Assembly: GCA_051867925.1 (NCBI GenBank)
Contig: JBJDZI010000116.1
Span: 1 to 64,000 of the forward strand
Origin: CAKSQF01 sp051867925
GTDB lineage: Bacteria > Bacillota > Clostridia > Oscillospirales > CAG-272
DNA: 64,000 nt
Reading direction: 5' to 3'
Of the stretch, positions 32,555-42,032 are shown in pieces; the first letter of the stretch is position 1, and every line of letters begins with the position of its first letter. A model generated the notes under the pieces. That model searched no databases. It saw nothing but the letters and a program-made list of their open reading frames with translations, and was not told where the DNA came from. The position numbers were made by a program, and so were the translations under genes.

Positions 32555-33904
32555 TTAAACGATGCCCTGCGCGATCATCGCGGCTGCGATCTTCTCGAAA
32601 CCTGCGATGTTTGCACCTGCAACCAAATCGCCTTCTCTGCCGTACTTCTTGGCGGCTTCGTCAGCGGCGTGGAAGATGCCGATCATGATCTGCTTTAGTT
32701 TTGCGTCAACTTCCTCGAAGGTCCAGCTGTAACGCATGGAGTTTTGGGACATTTCCAGACCGGAGGTAGCTACGCCGCCTGCGTTGGATGCCTTGGCCGG
32801 AGCAAAGAGCAGACCAGCGTTCTGGAAAGTAGCGATTGCCTCGGGAGTGGAGGGCATATTTGCGCCTTCTGCCACCACCTTGGTGCCGTTCTTCACCAGA
32901 ATTGCGGCGGACTCGCCGTCGATCTCGTTCTGGGTAGCGCAAGGCAGTGCGATGTCACAAGGAATGGTCCAAACGCCCTTGCAGCCGGGAGTGTAAACCG
33001 AGCCGGGAACGCGGTCAGCGTATACGGAAATACGAGCGCGCTCCACTTCCTTGATCTGTTTGACCACATCCAGTTTGATGCCGTCTTTGTCGTAGATATA
33101 GCCGTTGGAATCGGAAAGTGCAACCACCTTGCCGCCCAACTCCTGTGCCTTCTCGCAAGCGTAGATGGCAACGTTGCCGGAGCCGGAGATGACGATGGTC
33201 TTGCCTGCAACGCTGTCGTTCTTCATGCAAGCCATCATTTCCTGCGTAAAGTAGAGCAGACCGTAGCCGGTAGCCTCGGTGCGCGCCAGAGAGCCGCCGA
33301 AGGACAGACCCTTGCCGGTCAGCACGCCGCTGTACTCGTTGCGGAGTTTCTTATACTGACCGAACAGATAGCCGACTTCGCGCGCGCCAACGCCGATGTC
33401 GCCTGCGGGAACGTCGGTATCGGGGCCGATGTGACGGTAAAGCTCGCTCATAAAGGACTGGCAGAAGCGCATGATCTCCATATCGGACTTGCCCTTGGGA
33501 TCGAAGTCAGAGCCGCCCTTGCCGCCGCCCATGGGCAAACCGGTCAGGCTGTTCTTGAAGCACTGTTCAAAGCCCAGGAACTTGATAACCGATGCATTCA
33601 CGGTGGGATGGAGACGGAGACCTCCCTTGTAGGGGCCGATGGCAGAGTTGAACTGTACGCGGTAGCCGCGGTTGACATGAACCTTGCCGGCATCGTCTAC
33701 CCACGGAACTCTGAACTGAACGAAACGCTCGGGCTCGACGATGCGGTCGATAACGCCTAAAGTTTCCAGCTCGGGTCTTGCTTCCACTACGGGTTCAAAG
33801 GATTCGAGGACCTCGGTAACTGCCTGAATGAATTCAGGCTCTCCGCCGTTCCGCTTTTTCACGGTCTCGAGGACGGAGATCAGATATTGATTGGTAAGTG
33901 CCAT
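32555..33904 (-). CDS. gdhA: Glutamate dehydrogenase, NADP type
   Basis: Reductive amination of 2-oxoglutarate. 449 aa, hexameric short form. Substrate site GPYKGGLRLHPTVN with KFLGFEQCFKNSLTGLPMGG and the catalytic Lys region GGGKGGSDFDPKGKS; DVPAGDIGVGAREVGYLFGQ; nucleotide fold VISGSGNVAIYACEKAQELG, where Ser replaces the acidic residue typical of NAD-preferring enzymes. AGGAGG lies 9 nt before the ATG. Confidence 0.96.
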   Translation of the reverse strand: MALTNQYLISVLETVKKRNGGEPEFIQAVTEVLESFEPVVEARPELETLGVIDRIVEPERFVQFRVPWVDDAGKVHVNRGYRVQFNSAIGPYKGGLRLHPTVNASVIKFLGFEQCFKNSLTGLPMGGGKGGSDFDPKGKSDMEIMRFCQSFMSELYRHIGPDTDVPAGDIGVGAREVGYLFGQYKKLRNEYSGVLTGKGLSFGGSLARTEATGYGLLYFTQEMMACMKNDSVAGKTIVISGSGNVAIYACEKAQELGGKVVALSDSNGYIYDKDGIKLDVVKQIKEVERARISVYADRVPGSVYTPGCKGVWTIPCDIALPCATQNEIDGESAAILVKNGTKVVAEGANMPSTPEAIATFQNAGLLFAPAKASNAGGVATSGLEMSQNSMRYSWTFEEVDAKLKQIMIGIFHAADEAAKKYGREGDLVAGANIAGFEKIAAAMIAQGIV

Positions 33905-33936
33905 ATTGCATTACCTCCTGTAACAAGAATGGTTCT

Positions 33937-33965
33937 ATTATACACTTTTTTCATTGCAATTGCAA
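33937..33965 (-). promoter_or_regulatory. gdhA promoter
   Basis: Minus strand TTGCAA (33965-33960), 17-nt spacer, TATAAT (33942-33937). Confidence 0.75.
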
Positions 33966-34094
33966 TATCTTGCGGAAAAATTTTTTCGCTTTTTTTGAAA
34001 AAAAGTGGGGAATTTCCTTTTCGCTTTCGAAAAAGAAGAAAATTTCCAAAATGAGTGACAAAAATCGGTAAAATTTGAAACAAATCAACCACAG

Positions 34095-34123
34095 TTGACA
34101 TTTCACCCGGATAGTGCTATAAT
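34095..34123 (+). promoter_or_regulatory. Promoter of the deacetylase-like gene
   Basis: TTGACA (34095-34100), 17-nt spacer, TATAAT (34118-34123) with TG before the -10. Confidence 0.85.
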
Positions 34124-34152
34124 AAAGAAAAAGACAAATGAAGGAGTATGTC

Positions 34153-35691
34153 ATGAACCACCCACAGATCGTGAACATCGTCAACTTCATCCGCGCCGTA
34201 GAACCGCGGGCGCCTATGGATCTGGTCTCGCCCGTGAAAGAGCAGATCGCGCTGATGAAGCGACACAACCTCCGCGGTACGTTTTTGCTCCAGTATGATG
34301 CCCTCATTGATCCCGCCTTCACTGATCTGCTCCTGCCGCTGGATCGGGCGCAGTTCGAGATGGGTGTGTGGTTTGAGACCGTTCAGCCGCAGGTAGAAGC
34401 GGCGGGGCTGACTTGGCGGGGCAGATTTCCTTGGGATTGGCACGCCCATTGCGGATTTTCGGTGGGCTACACCCCGAAAGAGCGGGAAATGCTGGTGGAC
34501 GTGCTTTACCGCCGTTTCAAAGAAGTGTTCGGATATTATCCCCAAGTCTTCGGATCGTGGTTCTTCGATTCCCATACCGTCCGCTATATCGCCGACCGTT
34601 ACGGCGTTGATGCCCTTTGCAACTGCAAGGAGCAGTACGGCACCGACGGTTACACCCTTTGGGGCGGCTACTACGGACAGGGCTATTACCCTTCCCGCAC
34701 CAACATCTTTATGCCCGCCCAAAGCGAAGCGGATCAGATCTCCGCACCTCTCTTTCGGATGCTGGGCTCCGACCCCGTCTACCAGTACGATTGCGGCACC
34801 ACTCCCGAAAACGGCGCGCCTGCCCGGCAGGGTGTCATCACGCTGGAGCCGGTTTACCAAGCCGCAGGGGGCGGCTCCAAACAATGGGTGGATTGGTACC
34901 TTCGGGAAAACTACAGCGGCGAATGTCTCTCTTTCGGCTACGCCCAAGCGGGGCAGGAGAACAGCTTCGGCTGGGATGCCATGAAGGATGGACTGACCTA
35001 CCAGTTTGCGCGCTTTGAAACGCTCCAAGCGGAAGGCAAGATCACCGTTGAGCCTCTGGGCGACAGCGGCAGACGATACAAAGCAACTTACCGATCCACA
35101 CCGCCCTGTGCCATCACCGCTCACACCGCCTACGACGATCCCGAAAAGTCCTCGGTATGGTACTCATCGAAATATTACCGCGTGAATCTCTATATGAGCC
35201 ACGGAAACTTCCGCATCCGCGACCTGCATCTCTTCTCTCCCCGCTTCCCCGATCCCTTTGAGACGGCAGTCTGCAAGGGCAACGAAGCCACCTACGAGAC
35301 GCTCCCTGTGGCAGACGGCAACCGACACAGCGGAAACGGTGTATTGGCGGGCGTGTATCTCACCGAAGCGGACGGTAGCGCGATGAATCTCGGCAAGCCG
35401 GAGTTTGCCGATCTTGGCGGCGGGATCGCCCGCGTTCGCTACGGCGATCTGCAAGTGGAACTGAGTGAAGATCAGCTGATTCTTACCTATCCCAAAGAGT
35501 TTTCCGCAGAGCTTCGCATCGGCAAGTTAGAGCATCTTCCCACGGTGACAAGTCACAGTAAGCATCGAATCGACCTCTCTTATCAAGGCACCCCCTACGG
35601 ACTGTGCGCCGCAAAGGGCAGATTTGTCTCTGCCAACGCCGTCGCATCGGAGAGCGGAACCATCGAACTGCTTTTTGGCGGATCAGTCTGA
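34153..35691 (+). CDS. Polysaccharide deacetylase / glycoside hydrolase-like barrel protein
   Basis: 512 aa, cytoplasmic (no signal peptide). The N-terminal half looks like the beta/alpha barrel of the glycoside hydrolase/deacetylase superfamily: HNLRGTFLLQYDALID, FEMGVWFETVQPQV, DWHAHCGFSVGYTPKEREML and GSWFFDSHTVRYIADRYGVD, with Asp/His/His residues that could bind metal. The C-terminal half (about 280-512) is beta-rich and unassigned. ATG 34153 is preferred because AAGGAG (34141-34146) is 6 nt upstream. Substrate unknown. Confidence 0.6.
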   Translation: MNHPQIVNIVNFIRAVEPRAPMDLVSPVKEQIALMKRHNLRGTFLLQYDALIDPAFTDLLLPLDRAQFEMGVWFETVQPQVEAAGLTWRGRFPWDWHAHCGFSVGYTPKEREMLVDVLYRRFKEVFGYYPQVFGSWFFDSHTVRYIADRYGVDALCNCKEQYGTDGYTLWGGYYGQGYYPSRTNIFMPAQSEADQISAPLFRMLGSDPVYQYDCGTTPENGAPARQGVITLEPVYQAAGGGSKQWVDWYLRENYSGECLSFGYAQAGQENSFGWDAMKDGLTYQFARFETLQAEGKITVEPLGDSGRRYKATYRSTPPCAITAHTAYDDPEKSSVWYSSKYYRVNLYMSHGNFRIRDLHLFSPRFPDPFETAVCKGNEATYETLPVADGNRHSGNGVLAGVYLTEADGSAMNLGKPEFADLGGGIARVRYGDLQVELSEDQLILTYPKEFSAELRIGKLEHLPTVTSHSKHRIDLSYQGTPYGLCAAKGRFVSANAVASESGTIELLFGGSV

Positions 35692-35759
35692 ACCCCACAC
35701 AATCGGCTACGACTTCCCCGTAAATTACAGTAAAGGAAAGCCTTCGGGCAAATCGGATC

Positions 35760-36650
35760 ATGAAGACCATTCATATTTATAATCCCACCGCAGGAAACGG
35801 AAATGCAAGCAAATCAGCCGACGGCTACATCACTGCCTACGCAGGCGACTGCCGCCGCTATATCGCCGAATGTTGCAAAAAAGAGCCCCACACCCACTTT
35901 GTGGTCTACGGCGGAGACGGAACGGTCAACGAAGCAATCTCGGGCGTGCTGGATGCAGGCGCAGGCGAGACGGCGCGTCTCACCTTCGTTCCCGCAGGTT
36001 CGGGCAACGACACCGTCCGCACGCTGGATGCTATGCCGGGCGATGAACTTGCTCTGGACGCCTATCTCTGCAACGGACGTCCCGGCGTCAATATGATCAA
36101 CATCGGCTTCGACTGCAACGTGGTCTCCTCTGCAAAAAAATTCAAGAAAAAGTTCGGTATCGCAGGCGGACTGTCCTACATTCTGGGCGTGATCACCGAG
36201 TTTTTCAAGCCCTTCGGATGGAGTTTTTCCATTCACGCGACGCAGGAGGACGGCGGCACCTTCGATTATGAGGGAGATTGCCTGCTTTGCGCTGTCTGCA
36301 ACGGACAATGGTGCGGTGGCGGGTTTCACAATTCCCCGCTCTCGGATATGCAGGACGGGATATTGGAACTTTTGCTGGTGAAAAAAGTCAGCCGTCTGAA
36401 ATTCCTCTCACTGGTCGCCAAGTACAAGAAAGGTACGCTGATGAACCCCGACACGGGTGATGTATACCAGAAATACGCGCCCATCGTCACCTACAAGCGA
36501 GTAAAGGCGCTGACCGTTGGCGGCACAGAGCGCGTCTGCATCGACGGCGAGGTGCTGAGTGCCGACTCGGCGACCATCGAGGTGTTGCCCTGCGCCCTGC
36601 GATATCTGCCGGGCGGCAGAGTTGTGCGCGAGACCGCTGATCAGATGTGA
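35760..36650 (+). CDS. Diacylglycerol kinase-family lipid kinase
   Basis: 296 aa, DagK/YegS/BmrU type. An N-terminal catalytic domain with the nucleotide loop VYGGDGTVNEAISG and FVPAGSGNDTVRTL, then the two-layer C-terminal domain with INIGFDCNVV, CNGQWCGGGFHNSP and a terminal CIDGEVL segment. It probably phosphorylates diacylglycerol for recycling into phospholipid. It follows the deacetylase-like gene by 68 bp; the ribosome site is weak, so translation may depend on the upstream gene. Confidence 0.88.
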   Translation: MKTIHIYNPTAGNGNASKSADGYITAYAGDCRRYIAECCKKEPHTHFVVYGGDGTVNEAISGVLDAGAGETARLTFVPAGSGNDTVRTLDAMPGDELALDAYLCNGRPGVNMINIGFDCNVVSSAKKFKKKFGIAGGLSYILGVITEFFKPFGWSFSIHATQEDGGTFDYEGDCLLCAVCNGQWCGGGFHNSPLSDMQDGILELLLVKKVSRLKFLSLVAKYKKGTLMNPDTGDVYQKYAPIVTYKRVKALTVGGTERVCIDGEVLSADSATIEVLPCALRYLPGGRVVRETADQM

Positions 36651-36706
36651 GCGGCGTTCCCAAGCGCACGGTTCGCCTTTGCCAACGGCACAATCGCTGA
36701 CATAAT

Positions 36707-36761
36707 CCAAAAACGCTCCGCGGGAAGGATCACACAATCCAACCTGCGGAGCGGTTTTTGG
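36707..36761. terminator. Bidirectional terminator between lipid kinase and cysS
   Basis: CCAAAAACGCTCCGC and GCGGAGCGGTTTTTGG pair (one G-U) around a 24-nt loop that itself holds GGAT/ATCC. T-runs flank both sides. Confidence 0.8.
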
Positions 36762-36842
36762 TGCTACCGCCAATACAGGCGGTGGGCAGATTTGCGAGAG
36801 GGTTTACAATTTCCCCGCGATAGGGGAACACCCCGACTTTGC

Positions 36843-38240
36843 TTAGTTCTTCTTCCACTTGGTGCCCTGAGCGGTATCCTGCAGAGTCACACCCATGTCG
36901 GAGAGTTTGGCGCGAATTTCGTCGGCGCGGGCAAAATCTTTCGCCTTCTTTGCCTCGGCGCGCTGAGCGATGAGGGCTTCCACTTCCTCCGCAAAGGCTT
37001 TGTCGGTGGCGGATTCGCCCACCAAGCCCATCAGCTTGGCGATCTCCACGAAGTATGTCCCCGCTTCTTCGGCGGCTTCCTTGGAGGGGTTCGTGGCAAG
37101 GAGACTGTTCAGTTCGCGCACCATCTCAAAGAGCGCGGAAACGGCGTCTGCGGTATTGAAATCGTCGTCCATTTTCTCGATAAACTGCGCCTTGTAGCCC
37201 TCGAACGCCGCCTTGATGTCAGCCGACAGCGGTTCGCCGGAGGGGGCATTTTTCAGATAGAACGCCAGATTATCGTAGCAGTTCTGTATACGATCCACCG
37301 AATTTTGTGCAGCCTCGATGATGTCGGCGCTATAATTGATGGGCTTTCTGTAATGGCTGGAGACCAGAAAATAGCGGATGGGCATATAGCCGTAAACCTT
37401 CGCCACGTCACGGACGGTGAAGAAGTTGTTCAGCGACTTGGACATCTTCTGATTGTCCACATTGATAAAGCCATTGTGCATCCAGTAACGGGAGAAGGGT
37501 TTGCCCGTAGCCGCCTCGGACTGTGCGATCTCGTTTTCGTGGTGGGGAAAGGTCAGGTCTACGCCGCCGCAATGGATGTCGATGGTCTCGCCCAGATAAC
37601 GCTTGACCATGGCAGAGCATTCGATGTGCCAACCGGGTCTGCCCATCCCCCAAGGGGACTTCCATGCAGGTTCACCGGGCTTTGCCGCTTTCCAGAGAGC
37701 AAAATCCAGCGGATCTTCCTTGATCTCGTCCACTGCAATGCGCGCGCCCGACTCCAGATCCTCAATGGGCATATGGGAAAGGCATCCGTAGCAAGGGAAG
37801 GAGCGGGTGCGGAAGTATACGTCGCCGTTTTCGGCGGGGTAGGCGTGTCCCTTTTTGACCAGCATGGACACCAGACCGATGATCTGCCCAATGTTTTCGG
37901 TGGCTTTGGGGTGAATGTCAGCTGCCTCAACGCCCAATCCCTGCGCGTCGGTAAAATACTCTGCAATGTAGCGGGCGGCGATCTCGTCGGAGGTAACGCC
38001 TTCCTCGTTTGCCTTGCGGATGATCTTGTCATCCACGTCGGTGAAATTCTGGACGAAGGTCACATCCCAGCCCCGCCACTTCAGATAGCGGCGGAACAGA
38101 TCGAACAGCACGATGGGACGGGCGTTGCCGATATGAAAATAGTTGTAAACGGTAGGTCCGCAGGCGTAAATTTTGACCTTTCCCTCCTCCAGAGGGATAA
38201 ATTCTTCTTTCTGACGAGTCAGATCGTTGTAAATTTTCAT
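36843..38240 (-). CDS. cysS: Cysteinyl-tRNA synthetase
   Basis: Charges tRNA-Cys. 465 aa. The class I HIGH motif is in YNYFHIGNARP, preceded by the zinc-site Cys in KIYACGPTVYN; KMSKS is in NQKMSKSLNNF; WHIECSAM and HCGGVDLTFPHHENE carry the other zinc ligands. AAAGGACAAACTG precedes ATG 38240; the upstream extension to 38330 is not supported. It lies downstream of cysE behind the cysteine T-box, so both genes should respond to uncharged tRNA-Cys. Confidence 0.96.
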   Translation of the reverse strand: MKIYNDLTRQKEEFIPLEEGKVKIYACGPTVYNYFHIGNARPIVLFDLFRRYLKWRGWDVTFVQNFTDVDDKIIRKANEEGVTSDEIAARYIAEYFTDAQGLGVEAADIHPKATENIGQIIGLVSMLVKKGHAYPAENGDVYFRTRSFPCYGCLSHMPIEDLESGARIAVDEIKEDPLDFALWKAAKPGEPAWKSPWGMGRPGWHIECSAMVKRYLGETIDIHCGGVDLTFPHHENEIAQSEAATGKPFSRYWMHNGFINVDNQKMSKSLNNFFTVRDVAKVYGYMPIRYFLVSSHYRKPINYSADIIEAAQNSVDRIQNCYDNLAFYLKNAPSGEPLSADIKAAFEGYKAQFIEKMDDDFNTADAVSALFEMVRELNSLLATNPSKEAAEEAGTYFVEIAKLMGLVGESATDKAFAEEVEALIAQRAEAKKAKDFARADEIRAKLSDMGVTLQDTAQGTKWKKN

Positions 38241-38387
38241 CAGTTTGTCCTTTCTCCAAGGGGTCTGCCCTTGGATCTTATTGAAAGATTTGGGATGGAT
38301 CGTTCTGTGCCGACCGACATAGGTCGGCAATCAATGGTTCATTTGGCATCGCCTTGCCCAAGGCAAACCGCAGGGCGATGCCCTCCA

Positions 38388-39104
38388 TTATTTTACCTTT
38401 TCGCTCAGCACGGCGATGGCATCTCGCAGTTCGGCAAGTTCCTTGGCGATGGGGTCGGGGATGTGGACTTGATCCAGATCTTCCACCACTTCTCCGTCCA
38501 GCCGAACCACCTTGGCGGGAATGCCCACTGCAGTGGAATTTTCGGGAATTTCTTTCAGCACCACGGCGCCCGCGGCGATTTTGGCGTGATCCCCCACCTT
38601 GAAGGGGCCCAGCACCTTGGCGCCTGCGCCCACCATCACAGAGCTACCCAGCGTAGGATGGCGTTTGCCGCAATCCTTGCCCGTACCGCCCAAGGTCACG
38701 CCTTGATAGAGGGTACAGTTATCGCCGATCTCGGCAGTTTCGCCGATCACCACACCGGAGCCGTGATCGATGAACAGACCTTTGCCGATGGTGGCACCGG
38801 GATGAATCTCGATGCCCGTCACCATCTTGACGAATTGGCTCAGGGCGCGGGCGGTCAGTCGGTAGCCTTTTTGATGCAGATAATGGGAAAGTTTATGTGC
38901 CGTAACGGCGTGAAATCCCGAATAGAGCAGTGCTACTTCCAGATTGCTCCGGGCGGCGGGGTCGCGCTGGCGAATGCAGTTCATATCGTACTCCAGCTGC
39001 TCGCAGAGGGTCAGCAGTTTTTGGAGTAGCGAGATACGCTCGGGCTTTTGGGCAGTTTCGGGCTTTTGTCGGCGCGATTTGCCGATTCCAACGGTAATTT
39101 TCAT
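38388..39104 (-). CDS. cysE: Serine O-acetyltransferase
   Basis: First step of cysteine synthesis from serine. 238 aa. A helical N-terminal domain (about 25-105) and a left-handed beta-helix of hexapeptide repeats: GIEIHPGATIGKGLFIDHGS, GVVIGETAEIGDNCTLYQGV, TLGGTGKDCGKRHPTLGSSV, VGAGAKVLGPFKVGDHAKIA. AGAAAGGAGTTTTCT precedes ATG 39104; the longer reading runs into the T-box leader. The organism can therefore make cysteine de novo. Confidence 0.95.
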   Translation of the reverse strand: MKITVGIGKSRRQKPETAQKPERISLLQKLLTLCEQLEYDMNCIRQRDPAARSNLEVALLYSGFHAVTAHKLSHYLHQKGYRLTARALSQFVKMVTGIEIHPGATIGKGLFIDHGSGVVIGETAEIGDNCTLYQGVTLGGTGKDCGKRHPTLGSSVMVGAGAKVLGPFKVGDHAKIAAGAVVLKEIPENSTAVGIPAKVVRLDGEVVEDLDQVHIPDPIAKELAELRDAIAVLSEKVK

Positions 39105-39390
39105 AGAAAACTCCTTTCTGTCCGAATGGGGAGCGGTTTGCGGAAAACAAAAAAATCGCCCACTCTCCCCTTGGGGAGACAAAGGCGAATGATCGCGGTT
39201 CCACTTTGCTTTCTCACTCATTGATCCGTAACGGGGATAATGCGGGAGCAGATACGCATTTTCTCTGCGAAAACTTCCCTGCTCCGACTCACGGGCGCAC
39301 AACCGTTGCTGTCTCCGATGCCGCTTCCAGCCATGGCGGCATCTCTCTGGCAAGACTATTGCTCCGAATCTTCCCGATCGCAGTCGTTAC
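39105..39390 (-). ncRNA. T-box riboswitch, cysteine-specific
   Basis: Leader of cysE-cysS on the minus strand. The T-box core AAAGTGGAACCGCG lies at 39207-39194. Its TGGA would pair with a UCCA tRNA end, matching U73 of tRNA-Cys. Stem I is visible: base CGACT/AGTCG and CGGG/CCCG, the AGAGAG motif, and the distal ATGCCGC/GCGGCAT arm with GGCTGGAAG. The specifier loop just 5' of CCCG contains TGC (39299-39297), a Cys codon. A terminator follows at 39188-39148. Confidence 0.9.
39148..39188 (-). terminator. T-box terminator
   Basis: Minus strand: CGCCTTTGTCTCCCC pairs with GGGGAGAGTGGGCG, followed by ATTTTTTTG. It competes with the T-box antiterminator. Confidence 0.85.
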
Positions 39391-39394
39391 TTTT

Positions 39395-39423
39395 ATTATA
39401 TGCGATGAATCGCTTTTTGTAAA
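39395..39423 (-). promoter_or_regulatory. Promoter of cysE-cysS
   Basis: Minus strand TTTACA (39423-39418), 17-nt spacer, TATAAT (39400-39395). Confidence 0.8.
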
Positions 39424-39553
39424 GAGGTTTTGGGGAATTTTTTGAAAAAGTTTTGGGAAAAGAGGCAAGGTGTCATTCTGAGCATGGTCGAAGAACGGCG
39501 TAGCCGAAGGATCTACGACAGACTGTTTCTTGGTTCAAACCCTTCGTTTCCGA

Positions 39554-39592
39554 GAGGAGTGTAGCAACCGCTTTGCGGTTGCTCAGTTTGTC
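39554..39592. repeat. Dispersed 18-bp-stem palindrome, interrupted copy
   Basis: GAGGAGTGTAGCAACCGCTT followed by TGCGGTTGCT, after which the match stops at CAGTTTGTCG. The GCTACACTCCTCATCGAGC part reappears about 80 bp further on, suggesting a rearrangement between two copies. Confidence 0.6.
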
Positions 39593-40112
39593 GAAAAAGT
39601 CTTTCAGAAAATCGAGAGGAGGGCGAAACCATATAGGACGCCGAAGTTTTCGTAGCTGTCGCATAGCGACTGCTACACTCCTCATCGAGCTCTCCACCCA
39701 CTTCCTTGACTCGGCAGTTCGAACACACATAGCGCACGCACAATCGCTCTCGGCTTAGTATCGCTGAAGAATCCCACAGGTAGAAACCACGACTCGGAGC
39801 GAGACAGTACACCCCCATTCGCAGACTTCATTGATGTTGCATAGCCAATCGCCTATCCCCATCGGGCGACTTCCGTCGCCCGATGGGAAGAGGTTGGGGT
39901 ACGCGGGGAGGAGAAACCGCAGGTTTCGCCTGCTCCGCGCAGTTCTTTGCGCCACTTTCTTTCTGTAAAGAAAGTGGCATTCAAAGCAGGTTTGCTGTTC
40001 CGCTCCCGAGGAACCGGGGGGATGGGTACGGGTCGGAATTGAGGAGAGTTCTGCAAACGCAATCCAAGGCGCACCGACAGACTGTTTATTTGTTGAAACC
40101 CTTCGTTTCTGA

Positions 40113-40151
40113 GAGGAGTGTAGCAACCGCAAAGCGGTTGCTACACCCCTC
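40113..40151. repeat. Dispersed 18-bp-stem palindrome, copy near alpha-galactosidase
   Basis: GAGGAGTGTAGCAACCGC, loop AAA, GCGGTTGCTACACCCCTC (one G-U). The loop is AAA here and TTT at 9602, so the element occurs in both orientations or the loop has changed. Flanks CCCTTCGTTTCT and CTCCACCCACTTCCTTGGCT are shared with other copies. Confidence 0.7.
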
Positions 40152-40208
40152 AGACGCTCCACCCACTTCCTTGGCTCTGACTTTGCTCAAACTCATATAT
40201 AACAAGTC

Positions 40209-40281
40209 GGGCAGCAAATCTTTGCCGCCCTATACAAAAGTACTCGGAGGTGCAGGAACCTTCTTGAAAGAAGGTTCCTGC
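40209..40281 (+). repeat. Two-hairpin element downstream of the GH36-like gene
   Basis: Hairpin A GGGCAGCAA/TTTGCCGCCC (40209-40230, one mismatch), linker TATACAAAAGTACTCGGAGG (40231-40250), hairpin B GCAGGAACCTTCTT/AAGAAGGTTCCTGC (40252-40281), perfect over 14 bp. Confidence 0.7.
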
Positions 40282-40315
40282 CGGGGTTTGAGGCGAAGAC
40301 CCAATTCAGATAAAT

Positions 40316-41887
40316 TTATTCATTAAACCAGTCGAAAGTGATGACTTCGCCGTTTAGCAGGTATTTGCGCGGGGTGGTGGTGTATTCCCAGTCTAAGGGG
40401 ATCAGTTCATCCTCGGCTTTGGAGGCGCGAGCGTACAGTTCCTTCATATAGGCAAACTGCTGGTCGGTGAGGGTGTTGGCGGCGCTGGAGATGAAGAGGG
40501 GCGTTGCGGATGCCGCCGCCAGCGTAGCCCATTGACAGTTCAGTTTCCAGTCAATCTTTCCGGGGATAAAGCCCACGCAGTCCGCATCGGCGGCAAAAAA
40601 GATATTGTGCTGACACATCCGAAACGCCAGCGTGTTCACGCCCATCTGACGGGTGCGCGCCCATTCGTTGCCGCTGGTATCGTCACCGATGCGGTTCAGA
40701 TGAGCCAGCCCCGCCAGCAGATGACCGATGCAGTTACAGCCCAGAATCAGACACTTGCCTTCGGTGGCATCCAAAATGTTGCGGTAAAAATCCTTGGTAA
40801 TCTCGGCGGAAGTCTTCTTTTTATTATAGAAAGACCAACCGTCGTTTGTGATCAGCCGATTCCGATCCTTGCCCCATGCGCCGAACATATCGAACATGGA
40901 AAAATCGTGCTTGATCAGCTCGTAGCCCCACTCGTGAACGATCTTCTTTATATCGGCGGCAATGAACTTCGCCACTTCGGGATGAGAGGGATCGAGATAG
41001 CAATCCCGCAAAAAGCGGGGATCGCTCTCGGAAATGCCGCGCTTGTTCAGCCTCCACGCAGCAGGGATCTCGGGGCGTTCATCACGAAGCAGACGCACCC
41101 AAATGCCTGGGCGCACGTCCATCGCTTTGAAGGCATCCGCCACCTTCTTCATATCGCCGTATTTTTCGTTTGCCACCCAAGGACCCGCACAGCTATTTGG
41201 TTGCCAGCCGTCATCAATGACCATAAATGGGCGGTTTTCCAGCCCTTCGGAGAGCTTTGCCTGCAGGGAGCAATCGGAAACGATCTCCTCATAGGAGGAG
41301 TTCCCATAGGCATAGTACCAGTTGTTTCCGCCGTAAACGGGCTCCTTCGGGAGCAGAGGATTCGGAGACATGACCTTGCAGAACGCCCGCACCGCAGGAT
41401 AGCTGTGGGTGTTCTCATACCGTCTGCTAACCACTGTGCAGGTCTCCAACTCGCGACCGTCCAGCTCGACGCCCACGCCTCCGCAACGCACATCGAGACA
41501 CAGGGTGACCCCTTCGGTGTCACATTCCCAGCTTGCCATCGCATTGGGAAGCACCCTCACGCCGTAGCCGGCGACGGCGGTCGTCTCTCCCTCGGGATGC
41601 TCTTCGCAAAGAAGAAAATACCAGGGCATCCAACGCTCGGCACAAAGGCTGTTCCAGCCAAACGTGCCGTAGCCCCGCTCCCAAGCATCGCCCAGCACCT
41701 TCACGGGGCGGGAAATGGGATTTTTCCAGCGGAGCGTCACGATACGGGGCTTTGCCTCTCGGGCGGTCAGATATACGGTAAGCCCCTCCTCGGTTTCGGT
41801 AAAACGGAGAGCGGCATCGTCCGCAGCCCCATCGGGGAGATCGCTTTGGATCGAAAACTGATCGGGAATTCTGTTGATGAGATTCAT
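40316..41887 (-). CDS. GH36-like alpha-galactosidase family protein
   Basis: 523 aa, no signal peptide. Clan GH-D barrel: NNWYYAYGNSSYEEI, FMVIDDGWQPNSC, a likely nucleophile Asp in LIKHDFSMFDMFGAWG and a likely acid/base Asp in RIGDDTSGNEWARTR. A beta-sandwich N-terminal domain precedes the barrel (about 1-165). Alpha-galactosidase is the simplest prediction, but other alpha-glycosidase activities occur in the clan. GAGAGGTCTTTTT precedes ATG 41887. Confidence 0.75.
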   Translation of the reverse strand: MNLINRIPDQFSIQSDLPDGAADDAALRFTETEEGLTVYLTAREAKPRIVTLRWKNPISRPVKVLGDAWERGYGTFGWNSLCAERWMPWYFLLCEEHPEGETTAVAGYGVRVLPNAMASWECDTEGVTLCLDVRCGGVGVELDGRELETCTVVSRRYENTHSYPAVRAFCKVMSPNPLLPKEPVYGGNNWYYAYGNSSYEEIVSDCSLQAKLSEGLENRPFMVIDDGWQPNSCAGPWVANEKYGDMKKVADAFKAMDVRPGIWVRLLRDERPEIPAAWRLNKRGISESDPRFLRDCYLDPSHPEVAKFIAADIKKIVHEWGYELIKHDFSMFDMFGAWGKDRNRLITNDGWSFYNKKKTSAEITKDFYRNILDATEGKCLILGCNCIGHLLAGLAHLNRIGDDTSGNEWARTRQMGVNTLAFRMCQHNIFFAADADCVGFIPGKIDWKLNCQWATLAAASATPLFISSAANTLTDQQFAYMKELYARASKAEDELIPLDWEYTTTPRKYLLNGEVITFDWFNE

Positions 41888-42032
41888 AAAAAGACCTCTC
41901 AAAGATAGGATTTTCCTCATTTTATCACACGGATCGGGCAAATGCAATAGGACTTTTTCAATTTTCCGTTGAGAATTTATTTCTTTCCGATTATTTTATA
42001 AAAATATTTACATTTCCTGCACTTTCCTACCC

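Larger units (their letters stand above)
39424..40315. other. 892-bp gap with three dispersed repeats
   Basis: No gene supported. From left: an 18-bp-stem repeat broken on its right side (39554-39592) with the right-hand sequence resumed near 39650-39725; a hairpin CATCGGGCGAC/GTCGCCCGATG (about 39858-39886); a CCACTTTCTTT/AAAGAAAGTGG hairpin (about 39951-39979); a complete 18-bp-stem copy (40113-40151); and a two-hairpin element (40209-40281). Small ORFs here are made of repeat sequence. Confidence 0.6.

Noticed and set aside
39473..39830. Several 60-100 codon ORFs between cysE and the GH36-like gene
   Set aside because: They are made of dispersed repeat sequence on both strands, have no consistent ribosome sites and resemble the ORFs found in other repeat copies (9412-9672, 23604-23942).
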